A stretch of 64,000 nt of DNA from Terfezia claveryi (Eukaryota > Ascomycota > Pezizomycetes > Pezizales > Pezizaceae), in NCBI GenBank assembly GCA_015179025.1, contig WHUX01000116.1, positions 62,001 through 126,000 on the forward strand, written 5' to 3'. The notes beneath the pieces are model-generated. The model worked only from the letters and a program-made list of their open reading frames with translations. It was not told where the DNA came from and ran no database searches. Each line of letters opens with the position of its first letter. The first letter of the stretch is position 1. Both the position numbers and the translations under genes were made by a program. This document shows, piece after piece, positions 53,999 to 64,000 of this stretch.

Positions 53999-56346
53999 AT
54001 GTCACTAGCTGTCAATACCGCGGAGACTAGTGATGCCAACGACATTCTTATTGCCAGCTGGTCTCTTGGAGACCCAGCATCCAGCAACCGTGCTGAGTCC
54101 ATCATACACTTGCAATATCAGAATGAAGGCGATAATCACGAAGCCATCTTCGTGGATGACCGTAAAGTTGTTGAACCACTTGATATCAGACCTGGTGGAA
54201 AATACCGCAGTAAGTCCCAGTGTTAACATTCATTCGGTGCCTGTGCAATATACATATACTAATCTTGAATTGTCGGGCAATTCAGATATTATCAAACTGT
54301 TCATGCGATATGAAGGCAACACTACAGCTGAAGCCATGGGCACGGGTTGGCTTATTGCTCCCGATGTGCTAGTGACTGCCGGCCATTGCGTTTTTGATTG
54401 GTCTTTCCCTCTTAATAAAGCAGTATCAATTGGGGCTTATATGGGCTACAATGGAAAGGCCTCCATCGGTTCACCGAATGTCATTACTCGATATGCTACT
54501 CAAGTCGCGACCACTGTCAGGTGGCTCACTGCCAAGGAGACCAAACCCGGGGACTTTGCTGTGTTGAAGCTCAACAAGCCCTTCGACCTACGTGTTCCAC
54601 CCGTCAACTTTAAGCCTACACCTATGAAAGGTGCCGGAGTCCTTGGAGTCGTCGGGTATCCTGGTGACAAGTCCTTTGGTGGAGAGCAGGGTGCACAAAT
54701 GTATGAGATGTTTCTTCCAACGCACTATGACCGCAATCACTCCGAAAACCATATGTTGGATTATTTAGTTTCAACCTTCGCTGGTAAGTTTGTATCAAGC
54801 TCAACTTTGAGAAAGCAAGAATCGCTGACACTTATATTTGTTCATTACAGGTCAATCAGGGTCTCCAGTTTTGTTGGAAGAACATGGCAAATACACCTCC
54901 ATCGGCGTTCATACTTATGGTGGGAGAACCATCAATTCTGCAACAGTGCTTGGTAACGACAACCATATCACGACCTATCGTGCTTTCTGTGTGCAAGAGA
55001 TGTGGAAACAGGACCACTACAAAGCGACTAGAGTGCCCGCTGGAGTGCCGGCGGGTGTCAGCGTGTATCGCATCCCAATGCAAGAGATTGAGATCGGGCA
55101 GCAGAGCACTGAGAGCTTTTTGGATGTTTTCAAGGATGTTCTGAAGGTAGTCCTACCAGTTGCAAGTACGGTGGTCTCAGTAGGCGCTCCCTTGTTAGGC
55201 CCCGTCGGCGCAGTTGTTGCCCCATTGGCAGGGGTTGCCCTCCAGGCCGCCTCAAAGCTCACAGAATCGGCATTTGAGAACGCCACTGAGAGCCACATAC
55301 GTTCCGCACTCGACAGCGACGGAGCTGTACATCGGGCTATTTTGTGTGAAGCAGCAATCCATGCCCTTGGCAGACTAGACGACGAGACACTTCATAATTC
55401 TGGTGCCCTAGCGACAATGTCCCAGGTATATGCGGCTCATGCAGATCGAGTCAAGAGACTCACACCACATCTGTCTAAGGCTCTTTTGGAACCAAGTTTA
55501 CGCATCGCCATGGATCAAGTCCGTCTTGCACACAACCCCACTCTTACCCCATCCTCTCAATTCAAGAAAAGGGCACCCATTCCTGGAGCAGAGAGTTTCC
55601 TAGCCGGTACGGAATCCGAATTAGCAGCTGATTCCAATGGTACTACCTTTGTTCGTGATATGATCACTGGTGATTCTGAGGTTGTCAATGAATCTTTCAT
55701 TGGTACTATGTTTGATGTACTGAAAAAGGGCGCAATTTTTGCTACTCCACTTGTTACAGCTCTTGCCCGCACGGGACTTGACAAGCTTGATCAGGCGGTC
55801 GCAGCAAAGAACCCAAGAACCGAATCTGGCTTCGTCGAAAATCCCCAGAGTGTCCTCGATATGCTCCCTAAACGTGCCTTGGTTGGTGAAGCTGCACTTC
55901 ATGCAGTCATGAAGCTACCAAAGGAGTATCTTCTTGCCCGTTATGCAAAACCGGGATCCGATGTCGAGACAGAATCCCTTAAGGATGTCATGAATTCCGT
56001 GAGCCAAAAGATCGCACCTCGAGTTTTTGCAGCTGCGCCTGTAGTTTACAAGGCTGTTACACCCATCATCAAGGACCTCATGAAGCAGAATGTGGGAAGC
56101 GGGGGCAAGATCTCAATTAAGACCCGTGCCGTTGTGGATTCTTGTACGGTTCTCCAGGGGGGCAGCCCATTGGGCAATGGCACACCCTCCAGCACCGGAA
56201 AACAACTGGCATCCAAACAAAAATCTCTTACCCCACTCAATGGTTCCGTGAAACACGTCGTCGGCAAGGGTATGGTCATGGTTAGTGAGAAATTTGGGAA
56301 CGGCAATTACGCGGCTGCTGGTGATGAGGACGATGAGGAGGACTAA
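53999..56346 (+). CDS. V8-like (glutamyl endopeptidase type) serine protease with repeated C-terminal region
   Basis: Three exons, 53999-54209, 54286-54783 and 54851-56346, encode 734 residues. Introns of 76 bp (GTAAGT...TACTAAT...CAG) and 67 bp (GTAAGT...GCTGAC...CAG) keep phase exactly. The start follows a C/T-rich promoter, with no other ATG nearby upstream. The chymotrypsin-fold domain spans about residues 50-300. Its triad is His104 (LVTAGHC), Asp160 (GDFAVLKL) and Ser239 (GQSGSP). The motif DDRKVVEP before it resembles the N-terminus of V8-like enzymes. There is no obvious signal peptide, so it may act inside the cell. Residues 324-650 contain repeats: ESFLDVFKDVLK (324) and ESFIGTMFDVLK (517), a weaker one at 611, and RAILCEAAIHAL (398) with RALVGEAALHAV (578). 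An Ala/Gly/Val-rich hydrophobic stretch lies at 335-370. The C-terminus is acidic. Substrate unknown. The gene appears intact. Confidence 0.88.
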
Positions 56347-56922
56347 TTCTTCTCATGTATCCATGTTCCCCGAGTAGGGAACTTAATTAAGGACATATCG
56401 GCGGTGGGTATTTTGGTTTGATTTTCCGTTTGTATCTTCCTAACGAGTGCGAGTTGCAACAGATGATACTGGGCGATGGATCTTGACACACCTGTTTTGA
56501 TGAAAAAAAAAAAATGAAAAAAAAAAAAACCCTACCGCTGCCCTTGTTTGTTTTTGCGAACTTCGCTCATTTATTGTTTTTAAGTTTTTAGTAAGCTAGG
56601 ATAGTATATATTTCTTATATATGTTGATTAGAATATCAATATCAAATTCTCATCCAGGCGATTAATTATTATGCACGGTTGCGAATCTTGTGTCAGTGCA
56701 CATATGAATCATAAGGATATAATCGACATAAAATTAGGGCCCGGTCAAGTAAAGCAGGAGCTCAGGGGATTGACGGAATTTAACGGAGAGGTATCCCTGC
56801 GTTGAAACACTCAAATTGCGGCTACGAAGGCAAATGCTTGTGTTCTGGCCTTCGAGGCATGTGTAAGCTGACTATGCCTCCCAATAGTACAAGAAAAGAG
56901 CTTTTATGAATTGAGATTGTCT
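56347..56922. other. 3' flank of the protease gene
   Basis: It has an A-run near 56504-56530 and AT-rich sequence near 56580-56640. The polyadenylation site must lie here, but no single signal stands out. No gene is seen. Confidence 0.4.
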
Positions 56923-56975
56923 AGGCCTGGACACGAGCCGAGCCCGAGCGAGAGAAAGCTCGAGTCCCAAAATAC
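56923..56975 (+). repeat. Isolated hAT-type terminus
   Basis: TAGGCCTGGACACGAGCCGA and the following GCTCGAG motif match the ends of the hAT element at 25710. A second, inverted one (GTGCCCAGGCCTA, ending 58793) lies inside another element, and the 8-bp flanks do not match, so they are probably not a pair. Confidence 0.5.
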
Positions 56976-57752
56976 ATGGTAAAAGCTCGGACCCTGAGCT
57001 CCCTGTAAAGGAAACTGAAAAAGGCCTCCGTGGCCTCAAAAACCCCTCTACGAGGGTCTGATCGAGACTACAAAAACCTCCTCTCCCTTTTTCTTCCATT
57101 CTGGCTTGGCCAATTCCGCCCATCTGGACTTGTTTCTCCAGAAGGCTAGGTCTTGGCTCATGTGAACCATAAGCACTCAAACGGGATATGCTGTACGTCC
57201 TCTAGGAGGTGTCCGCATTCCCATATCGTGTTGTCTGTTTGCCGATGCGGCGCAGCCAGCTCTTCTGTGGCCCTCGTTTATGTATCTCGCGTCCCGGCAG
57301 CTTATCTTGCCTTGTCCCTGAATCCACTCGGGTGGCTGCTCATGGTCCTCCTAATGGGACAGCATAGGAGTAACAAGTATTTTTTTTTTTTTAAAAAAAA
57401 AAGAGAAAAAGAATTCTGTGGACCTGGATCGACCCAAGTGTAAGCCAAGAGTGCCCTCCGTCCACATTCACATTCTCCACATGCTGAAACCTTTTTCGTT
57501 CCTGGCACTCTTCCGGAAGGCTTTAGAGGCCTCTCTCCGGTGTTCGGAAACAGGGACGAGTTGGGCGACATCAGAGTCGGGCGTGATGGCATGGACAACT
57601 AGGGGCGAGGTAGACCAGTCAGTAGTATCGATAGGTATATTCGTTAACAACTAAAGTCAATCAGTTATTTCTTCGATGCCTTAATCAGACTCAGGCTTTC
57701 CTTCAACGAAAACAAGATCAGAGTGTAAACTTCGCTCCTTGGATTTGGCTTC

Positions 57753-58027
57753 CCCTATATCTCATTCCGCTACCTCCGAGAATTCCAGTATGGATAATAT
57801 GTTGGATACTATTGTTCTGCAGAGGCCTACTTGATTTGCTCTTATATTTACCTTTGGGGTGTCTTTTATTTTATTTTAATTTTCTCTAGTTGCATTATTT
57901 TTAGGGTTATTATTTTATTTGGATTTTTGCCGGTCGCCTTCTTTATATATATTTTTTATGGCCTTCTATTTTTTTGGTTAATATTTTTAGTTTTTCTGCT
58001 GGTGTGGTTGCAATTTCACTCGTATAT
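57753..58027 (+). repeat. Direct repeat, copy 1
   Basis: The segment from CTATATCTCATTCCGCTACC through CTGCAGAGGCCTACTTGATT to the T-rich GGTTAATATTTTTAG stretch is repeated in the same orientation at 59843-60127. It is AT-rich with long T runs and non-coding. Confidence 0.6.
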
Positions 58028-58154
58028 GGATTTGCTTATTTGTTGGTGCTGTGGTAGGCACATGACCGCTAACTGGTACTATACTACTTAAGCTGCACAT
58101 ATAAGTACTACTACAGTAGTTGTTACTATAGTTAGTTAGACTTGCCTTAGCCAG

Positions 58155-59005
58155 TGTACTGTGAACTCCTTTAAGCAACCCCGTTGTAAGAAACCCCTCG
58201 ATATAAGAAAGTACTCTGGTCCCACCAGAATTTGTATGGGAAATTTAGAAACCCTCGGTACCAGCAGGTTTCTTAAGTACATAGGTATATGGTAAAACAT
58301 ATAAAACTGAGAGTTTCTTATCTGGAAGTGGGGGTAAGTTGAGCCGCAGACCTTACGGCGACAGTTACAACCACATCTTGTCAATTGTTTTTCCACCAGT
58401 TTACACCCAATTCTAGTGTTTGCGAGCGTCTACACCAGACCTATCCTGATAAATAATTATCTAATTCCTGTACCGCTCTATAATGCTGCCTAAAGAGACC
58501 AAAACCCAACAGGAATGGAGTCAGAAAGAACGAGATGATATTTGCAATCAACGTGAACTACATCCAGGTCAAAGCTATCAGGATATAAAACTGTGGCTCA
58601 ATACCACATATGCACCAAAGACGATCAGTAAATTGCAAATAAGCAAGGTCCTTAGTCCAAAGCGGCCACAAGCACACCTACGCAGTTACTTACGCAGTTA
58701 CAGCACATAGAATTCAACCAATTGCAGCACGGGTTTGAAGTGCGAAATACGGCTCGTCCCCCTCCAAGGAGGCTCGTGCCCAGGCCTACCTTGGAAATAT
58801 GATTTAACTGAAAATATACAGAAAGGAGGTCAACTAGAGGCTCTTCTATATAGAGAAAAGCGGGAAATAGAGGCATGGCTCGTAACACGCAATATTCGCG
58901 ACCTGTTTTAGGGTATATCAATTTCCTTGTCGATATAAGAAACCTCTCGTTATAAGAAACCCTCGTTCCGTCTGGGGTTGCTTATAACCCGAATAGAACA
59001 TTTTG
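58155..59005 (+). mobile_element. Pogo-like deletion derivative retaining a DNA-binding domain
   Basis: The left end (TTTAAGCAACCCC, GTTGTAAGAAACCCCTCGAT, ATAAGAAAG) and the inverted right end (TTATAAGCAACCCC, GGGTTTCTTATAACGAGAGG, TTTCTTATATCG) are related inverted repeats with indels. The only gene inside is the short helix-turn-helix ORF at 58483. Exact tips and target duplication are not certain. Confidence 0.5.
58483..58710 (+). CDS. CENP-B/Pogo-type helix-turn-helix protein fragment, 75 aa
   Basis: The frame MLPKETKTQQEWSQKERDDI continues with HPGQSYQDIKLWLN and ISKLQISKVLSPKRP. It resembles the N-terminal CENP-B/psq DNA-binding domain of Pogo transposases (basic start, E-R-x-x-I-C, x-Q-x-x-I-x-x-W, S-x-x-Q-I-S-x-V-L). 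The catalytic core is missing and the frame stops at 58710. The ORF lies between inverted repeats, so the product could at most bind element ends. Coding status unproven. Confidence 0.45.
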   Translation: MLPKETKTQQEWSQKERDDICNQRELHPGQSYQDIKLWLNTTYAPKTISKLQISKVLSPKRPQAHLRSYLRSYST

Positions 59006-59123
59006 TGATATTTGTGGATGCGACTGTGAATTAGCCTGAGATTGGTAAATGGGACGGTGATTACTTGGTGTACCAAACTGCCAGATTGGCCAATTTAACA
59101 AATTGGCGTATTGGTCACAACAA

Positions 59124-59139
59124 GTTCCAACCAGACTAG
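59124..59139 (-). repeat. Isolated CTAGTCTGGTTGG terminus
   Basis: GTTCCAACCAGACTAG matches the ends of the MITE family at 49512-50206. No partner end is seen nearby. Confidence 0.45.
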
Positions 59140-59842
59140 CGATGGTTGCTAAATCAGAGTGACCACATGTCGTGAGGCGACGAAAGTCTGTCTGGAGTCC
59201 ATCATCTGTTCAGAAATAGAATTTATTTCAACACTATGAACATATCTTTTTTTCCCTCCCCACATATGTACATTTGGAAATAGGTGTGAGCTGGCTGCAC
59301 TGTGATGATATTTCAGCCTGCTACATATGCAATATTCGCCCTTCCCTAATGTTCAAACCCGCTATTTATACAATATCAGCCCGTTCCCCAGCTTTGCAAC
59401 AACCTCGCCATATGGCCACTTTACTTTTTCATGTCCACAACACCCATGTTTACCCTGAACTCGCCAATACGGAGGTCTTGTTTTCCTTATTCTACATTTA
59501 CTCATCTATCAGTATGATGTTAATCCTTGTATCACAGGGCCTATATAAGTGTACGTACATATGTATGTAGAAAAAAATAAGGAGAAAATTAAAAAAAGGG
59601 GGGAGGATAGGGGAATTCCGCACCTCCGTGTACATATATATATCCGGTTTTGCTACGTTTCTATAAATTAAGCAAGCCTCCATAACAAGATTTATCTACT
59701 TTGGATGAGCCTACTCATGTCTATACCCACTACTGTTCACGATGACTGCGTTCCTTACATGGGCGCAGTCCCACTTCATTCGCAGTATGACGAGTACCTC
59801 GTCTTCTTATCCTTCCCGATTAAAAATATATGTTCCACCCTC

Positions 59843-60127
59843 TCCTCTATACCTCATTCCGCCACCTCAGAGGATTCCAGTATGTATAATATGTCGGATT
59901 CTATTGTCCTGCAGAGGCCTGCTTAATTTGCTCTAGTTGTATTTATCTTTGGGTTTTTTCTTTAAAAAAAGATTTACTCTCGTCGCGTCGCATTATATTT
60001 TGGGTTATTATTTTATTTTTTTTAGTTTTGCCTGTCACATTTTATATTTTTTTTTTGGCATTTCAATATTTTTTTGGTTAATATTATTGGTTTGTTTGCT
60101 GGTGTGGTAATAATTTTCACTCGTACT
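59843..60127 (+). repeat. Direct repeat, copy 2
   Basis: Second copy of 57753-58027, with shared landmarks CTCATTCCGCCACCTC, ATTCCAGTATG, CTGCAGAGGCCTGCTTAATT, GGGTTATTATTTTATT, GGTTAATATT and GCTGGTGTGG. The spacing of the copies is 2.1 kb. Confidence 0.6.
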
Positions 60128-60584
60128 TTGGGTTTCTTGATTATTGTTTCGCATGCAACGTATACGGTACTTATGTGCAGTCTTCATGATGAGCCACCCG
60201 GAAAGCCGGGTACATACCTCGACAAGATAGACATGGTATTGATCACCGACAAATCTATTGTCTCGTTGTGCGAAAATCATTCTAACCTTCATGCTTTTAA
60301 ACTGCATATGACTAGTAAGCTATATGGCTGTCTATAGGGTAGTGATATCAACTCATCCAATAACCCCATCTTTTCACACACCCGCATGCTCTGTACCCGC
60401 AGCTTGATTGAAAACGCTGCCACCTTCTCCTCCCGTACTCTCCAATCTTTCCAACTGCCGCACTAGCCCCTCCAAACATTTCCTAATCCCCATAAACCCA
60501 TCCCAATTCCCTACCCCAATGGTCACCTCCTCTGCTGTCACGGTCCCTCCGTACTCTGCCCCACCATTCTCCTCATTGTCCTCC

Positions 60585-62450
60585 TCATCGTCCTCGCCCA
60601 CCCGCACCATCCTTTCCATCTCCGACGGCAAATAACATAGGTATCCCAGTCCCCCTCAACCCCCATAGCTCCTCCCTCCACTTCCTAGCGGCTCTTTTAA
60701 ACTTGTCCCACGCGATGCCAGGCTTAAACCTCCCTAACAACTGCTCGAAGGCTGATTTCATTGAAACTATGTTCATCATTTTGTGAGCGGCGACTACGTT
60801 AGGATCGAGGGAGAACCAGGGCTTAAGGGGGTCGGTGGGGTCCCGCATTGGCCTTATAGCTCTGGGATTGGGGTGTGACAGGTTGCTATCGGTTGTTTTT
60901 TCCGCTTCATTGGGAGGAGGAGCACAGGGGTAGATAAATAGCCAAAGAAGAACGTAGAGGAGGGACTCGAGATCATGTCTGTAGCGGTGGGGCTCTGAGG
61001 CTGAAAGGATCCGTATTGCGATAAACGGGTATGTCCCTGCCCTCTCCAGCACTAGCGGTGTGCTGGGTCTTGCACGATCGGGTGAAATGTCGACAGCATA
61101 GTCCAAATCAATCAAGCATCCATAGAGTGATGTATCTTTTGTAAATACACACCTCCCAGATTCAGATCCTTCCATTGTACTTCTCACCACTGTCGGCTCC
61201 TGCAAAGCAATGATATTATTTATAGACAGATCTCTATGCAAAATCCTGCCCGTGAAGAATAAATCCGCATGGATCACTACCGCTGCGAGTAGCGCCCTTG
61301 CTACCTCCAGCGGGGTAAGAGTAGGGTCGAATATTGTTTTTCCAAACGTACCCAGAACAAGCTGGGTATAATAGCGATTATGCCCTTGTGGAGTTGTAAG
61401 CCGGAAGCGGACATCTTGGCTAATGTCTTCGTATTCAGCGTGGAATAGGATGGGGGAGACGCTTCGAACGCCACGAGAACTAGCAAGGAGATACATCGCT
61501 GCTTCAGAGACACGCTGTGTACTACGCCATGCATATTTGACTGCGACGAGGGGCTCGGTCTGAGGCCTGCCAGTGGGGACGGTTAAGTTTGTACTCAAAA
61601 GAAGGCCTTGCCAGACGCAGGTACCTCGGGAGACAATTCCAGGGGACGAGAATATCTGGCGTAGGATTAGGATTGATTCACCAGTGGGAAGGTGAACGGT
61701 AAGATTTGTCACGTTGCCTAGGGGGTAATTACTCTCACCCGAAGCATGAGGGTGGGGTGAGTCCCAGGAAATAGATTTTGTGTGAAACCCCATTATCCCC
61801 GGGGCCATCCTGCAAACCGCCAGTAAACTCCTTACCAACAACTTAAGGCCCTTCCCCCTGTCATAAATGATCTTCGTCGACCCGACTGCCCCCCCCCCCC
61901 GGTCAAACCTCCAGAATTCACATTCTGGGCCAGTATTGGATGTTATTATGCCGAGCACCGCACAGCGAAAGGGCTGCGTCATGAAGACCTGCTCAGCATA
62001 TTGGGCAAGTTTGATGCGGAGGGACTGTCGGGTTGGGGATTTACCGGAGGCGTGTTCACCGACGAGGAGTACGGACGACCAGCCAATAGGGTGGTTGAGT
62101 GAGGCAAGGATGAAGCCAGGGCGGACTCTTGATTCGCAGAAGGCACGGAGGAGGGTGTTGCTATTATCTAGCCAGGTGGGATAGGTTGACCTTATTTTTT
62201 GGCTGGTGTCGGTTGGGTAATTCTCGGCCCCAGCCTGCACCACACCATTCGCCACGTCACAAAACGTCACATCACTATACCCCGGCACCAAGCACTTCCA
62301 ATCGCTCTCCTGCGAATCCCAAACAACGTCAACTCTCTCTGCCGCGAGGCGGTTTAAGATCAGGTCTGCAGCCTCCTCATCCGGTGCCCACTTGTCCCCC
62401 AAGAGAAACCTGTCTAGAAAGTCCCCATCCGTGACCCAATGACCATCCAA
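60585..62450 (-). CDS. FunK1-type protein kinase
   Basis: Numbering from 62450, residues 100-240 hold the FunK1-specific N-terminal lobe (FILASLNHPIGWSSVLLVGE near 112-132, CEFWRFDRGGGAVGS near 178-191). Kinase motifs follow: invariant Lys in VAVKYAW (305), GRILHRDLSINNII (HRD at 405-407), CLIDLDYAVD (DLD replacing DFG, 448-450), GTYPFIAIRIL and HDLESLLYVLLWL. This matches the fungal FunK1 family; substrates are unknown. The 62450 position is a TTG, not a real start. The open frame continues upstream (KSSNAEKRRRLASDICSLL) to at least about 62560 without an ATG, so a short 5' exon or a frameshift is likely. A G11 run (61889-61900, C on the plus strand) codes for Gly-Gly-Gly. At the 3' end another frame (60374-60631) carries an acidic tail that an indel or splice could join. 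Confidence 0.85.
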   Translation of the reverse strand: MDGHWVTDGDFLDRFLLGDKWAPDEEAADLILNRLAAERVDVVWDSQESDWKCLVPGYSDVTFCDVANGVVQAGAENYPTDTSQKIRSTYPTWLDNSNTLLRAFCESRVRPGFILASLNHPIGWSSVLLVGEHASGKSPTRQSLRIKLAQYAEQVFMTQPFRCAVLGIITSNTGPECEFWRFDRGGGAVGSTKIIYDRGKGLKLLVRSLLAVCRMAPGIMGFHTKSISWDSPHPHASGESNYPLGNVTNLTVHLPTGESILILRQIFSSPGIVSRGTCVWQGLLLSTNLTVPTGRPQTEPLVAVKYAWRSTQRVSEAAMYLLASSRGVRSVSPILFHAEYEDISQDVRFRLTTPQGHNRYYTQLVLGTFGKTIFDPTLTPLEVARALLAAVVIHADLFFTGRILHRDLSINNIIALQEPTVVRSTMEGSESGRCVFTKDTSLYGCLIDLDYAVDISPDRARPSTPLVLERAGTYPFIAIRILSASEPHRYRHDLESLLYVLLWLFIYPCAPPPNEAEKTTDSNLSHPNPRAIRPMRDPTDPLKPWFSLDPNVVAAHKMMNIVSMKSAFEQLLGRFKPGIAWDKFKRAARKWREELWGLRGTGIPMLFAVGDGKDGAGGRGR

Positions 62451-62499
62451 CGCATCCGTAAGAAGCGAGCAAATATCGCTGGCAAGGCGTCGGCGTTTC

Positions 62500-62715
62500 T
62501 CAGCATTGCTGGATTTGTAGACTTCGTCGGAGCCTGGAGTGGGGGGAGCTGGGGAGTTGGCCCTCGAGAGGCAAAGCGCAAGCTTTACGCTTGATGGGAG
62601 TGTAATAACAGGGAGTAGTGGGGGGTAGGGTGTTGGAGCGACGGCGGGGAGGTGGAGTCAATTTGTGTTGGGTCAAGGGATTAGATGCAGTGTGGGTAGT
62701 GCTTTGGGGGGGCAC
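62500..62715 (-). other. Possible N-terminal segment of the FunK1 gene in another frame
   Basis: The frame is basic and Pro-rich (TPPPRRRSNTLPPTTPCYYT, then PIKRK), a composition common at the N-termini of FunK1 proteins. It is offset by one base from the kinase frame. A small intron or a sequencing/mutation indel could connect them. No ATG starts it. Confidence 0.35.
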
Positions 62716-63240
62716 TTGACACTATGTCAGCTCAGGACACGCCTATTGGAGAGGAGAGACTCACTTTGGATTAAATAAATTCTGGAATTATTGCTTGTTG
62801 CCTTGGGGGTAGATTGACTGGGAAATTCATTCTGTAAAAACTAATGTGTTGTGGTAGAAGTAAACGCCCTGTCTACAGGTCGTGTGCTGGGTCCCTAGTT
62901 GCTGCCAAGACGTAGGGCGGCCGGTGAGAGTATTTCCCACAACATCTAGCAAGGGTAACAAAAGATACGGGAATATCTGTTAGGCAGCGGAAGTGGTATT
63001 AGCGAGGCAGCGCGGGGTGTGAAGGGTGCAGTGCGGATCTGAAGCAATATGTCTACTATAGCGGATTCTACAGTAATACGCGGAGTGGACAGTAGAGCAC
63101 AGAGTTGCACTTAGGGTAATAGTATACGATGTGGGTGAAGACTTGCTTCATTGTTAACGCAAATACAAGTGTCCGGAGCGTTTGTCTATATCCATGGAAG
63201 ATTCAGGGTAAGACAATGTGACAGGGATATATATACCTTA
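62716..63240. other. Intergenic, 5' side of the FunK1 gene
   Basis: About 0.5 kb of mixed sequence. No clear TATA box in the minus-strand direction and no other gene recognised. Confidence 0.4.
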
Positions 63241-63550
63241 GAAATTGTCCGATAAGCCTACAGTCTTAATTAAACACAGTATGAAGTGCCTTACTTTTTC
63301 TTTTTTTTTTTTGTCCACTTGTTTAAATTATTCTGATAATGCAATAACTTTGACTCGGTCTTTAAATTGCTTATTATTACATACGTCTAATAGTTGTAAT
63401 CATAACAATACGTTCACCATTTGGAATCGCGAACCTTATACATGCTTGTTGGTGATACCCCTACAATGTCTTTTGCAACGGGGTTCTGCCACCGTCCTAT
63501 TCGCGATTACTGTCTTAGGAAACAATATTACTATCTTATCGGACAATTTC
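63241..63550. mobile_element. 310-bp MITE with perfect inverted ends and TA duplication
   Basis: GAAATTGTCCGATAAG (63241-63256) and its exact inverse CTTATCGGACAATTTC (63535-63550) bound the element. Both are flanked by TA (63239-63240 and 63551-63552). This is the layout of Tc1/mariner-type MITEs. The plus-strand frame passing through it has no family resemblance. Confidence 0.75.
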
Positions 63551-64000
63551 TACGGTATTATTCGGCCAATCAGAAGCAAGAAAATAGGGGGATTGCGGAT
63601 AGCGGCTCCTGACAACCATATTTGCGATGTAAGGTTGCTTGCCGTACGGGTATTCTGGGTGTGTGCGCTTCAACACCGGGAAGAGGCGAATATTGGATAA
63701 ATTGCGGGCTGAATATCAAGCTGGGGAAGGGACGAATATTAGGGGTTGTCAAATCCGAACCTGGTTCATACACAAGGTCTGAAATTGTCACAGCTTGGCA
63801 CTTGGTAACCACTCTCATTGGCCAAATCAATGGTGGCGTAATTTCAGGTGAACCAGACATTTTGAAAGCGTCTGGTTTCTTGGTTTCTGGCCTAGGAACC
63901 TGGTTCACAAACATACACACCGCACATACACAACGCACAACACAACTACTTAGCACATGGCGAATACATCTACTGGAATACCCCCCGACCATGGATGAGA
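63551..64000. other. Unassigned right edge of the window
   Basis: A minus-strand frame of 140 codons (63570-63992) and a plus-strand frame overlap here, neither resembling a known family. GAACCTGGTTCA-like motifs occur at about 63755 and 63896. Confidence 0.35.

Noticed and set aside
56923..58793. A complete hAT element between two inverted TAGGCCTGG ends
   Set aside because: The 8-bp flanks do not match (AGATTGTC and CCTTGGAA) and the right end lies inside the Pogo-like derivative, so the two ends are probably unrelated.
63245..63700. 151-codon plus-strand frame at the right edge
   Set aside because: It crosses the clean MITE at 63241-63550 and has no family resemblance.

Overview
The window looks like a repeat-rich stretch of a filamentous ascomycete genome. 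The signs are short GT-AG introns of 51-83 bp with TACTAAT-like branch points, a FunK1-type kinase, fungal Pogo/Fot1, hAT and Mutator-like transposons, chromodomain Ty3/gypsy retroelements, and decay by C-to-T and G-to-A changes as expected from repeat-induced point mutation (RIP). A truffle- or morel-like Pezizomycete is possible, but that is an inference. Only two host-type genes are convincing: a V8-like serine protease and a FunK1 kinase.

Layout. 1-2205 is AT-rich and holds fossils of the same chromovirus family. 2206-20117 is a minus-strand Ty3/gypsy element (element 1, TSD GAAGG). A second full-length copy of the same family is inserted in its reverse transcriptase gene (element 2, 6259-15209, TSD GTTCA). 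20118-25709 has a 1-kb Pogo-like non-autonomous element and otherwise unrecognised sequence. 25710-28439 is a RIP-like decayed hAT element. 28614-37557 is a third full-length copy on the plus strand (element 3, TSD AAGTT). 38513-43045 is a Mutator-like element (MULE) with long inverted ends and a perfect 10-bp TSD. 43056-51410 is a mosaic of MITEs, foldback elements, tandem repeats and a broken PIF1-like helicase. 51559-53359 is a Pogo/Fot1 transposase. 53999-56346 is the protease gene. 56347-60370 holds more transposon fragments. 60585-62450 (minus) is the FunK1 kinase. 62500-64000 is intergenic with one clean MITE.

The retroelement family. Full-length copies are about 8.95 kb with 680-bp LTRs (TGTAATG...CATTACA). 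The order is gag, noncanonical retropepsin, RT, RNase H, a long Cys/His-rich linker with two CCHC knuckles, integrase, chromodomain. Between the 5' LTR and gag, all three copies carry an antisense frame of about 200 codons for a Cys-rich protein. In element 3 its four stop codons fall exactly where the other copies keep Trp or Arg codons. The antisense gene and the zinc-knuckle linker are the strongest candidates for something undescribed.

All retroelement genes here are broken by stops and frameshifts, so present mobility would need intact copies elsewhere. The MULE (two nonsense codons) and the Pogo transposase (one stop, one 26-nt interruption) are much less decayed.
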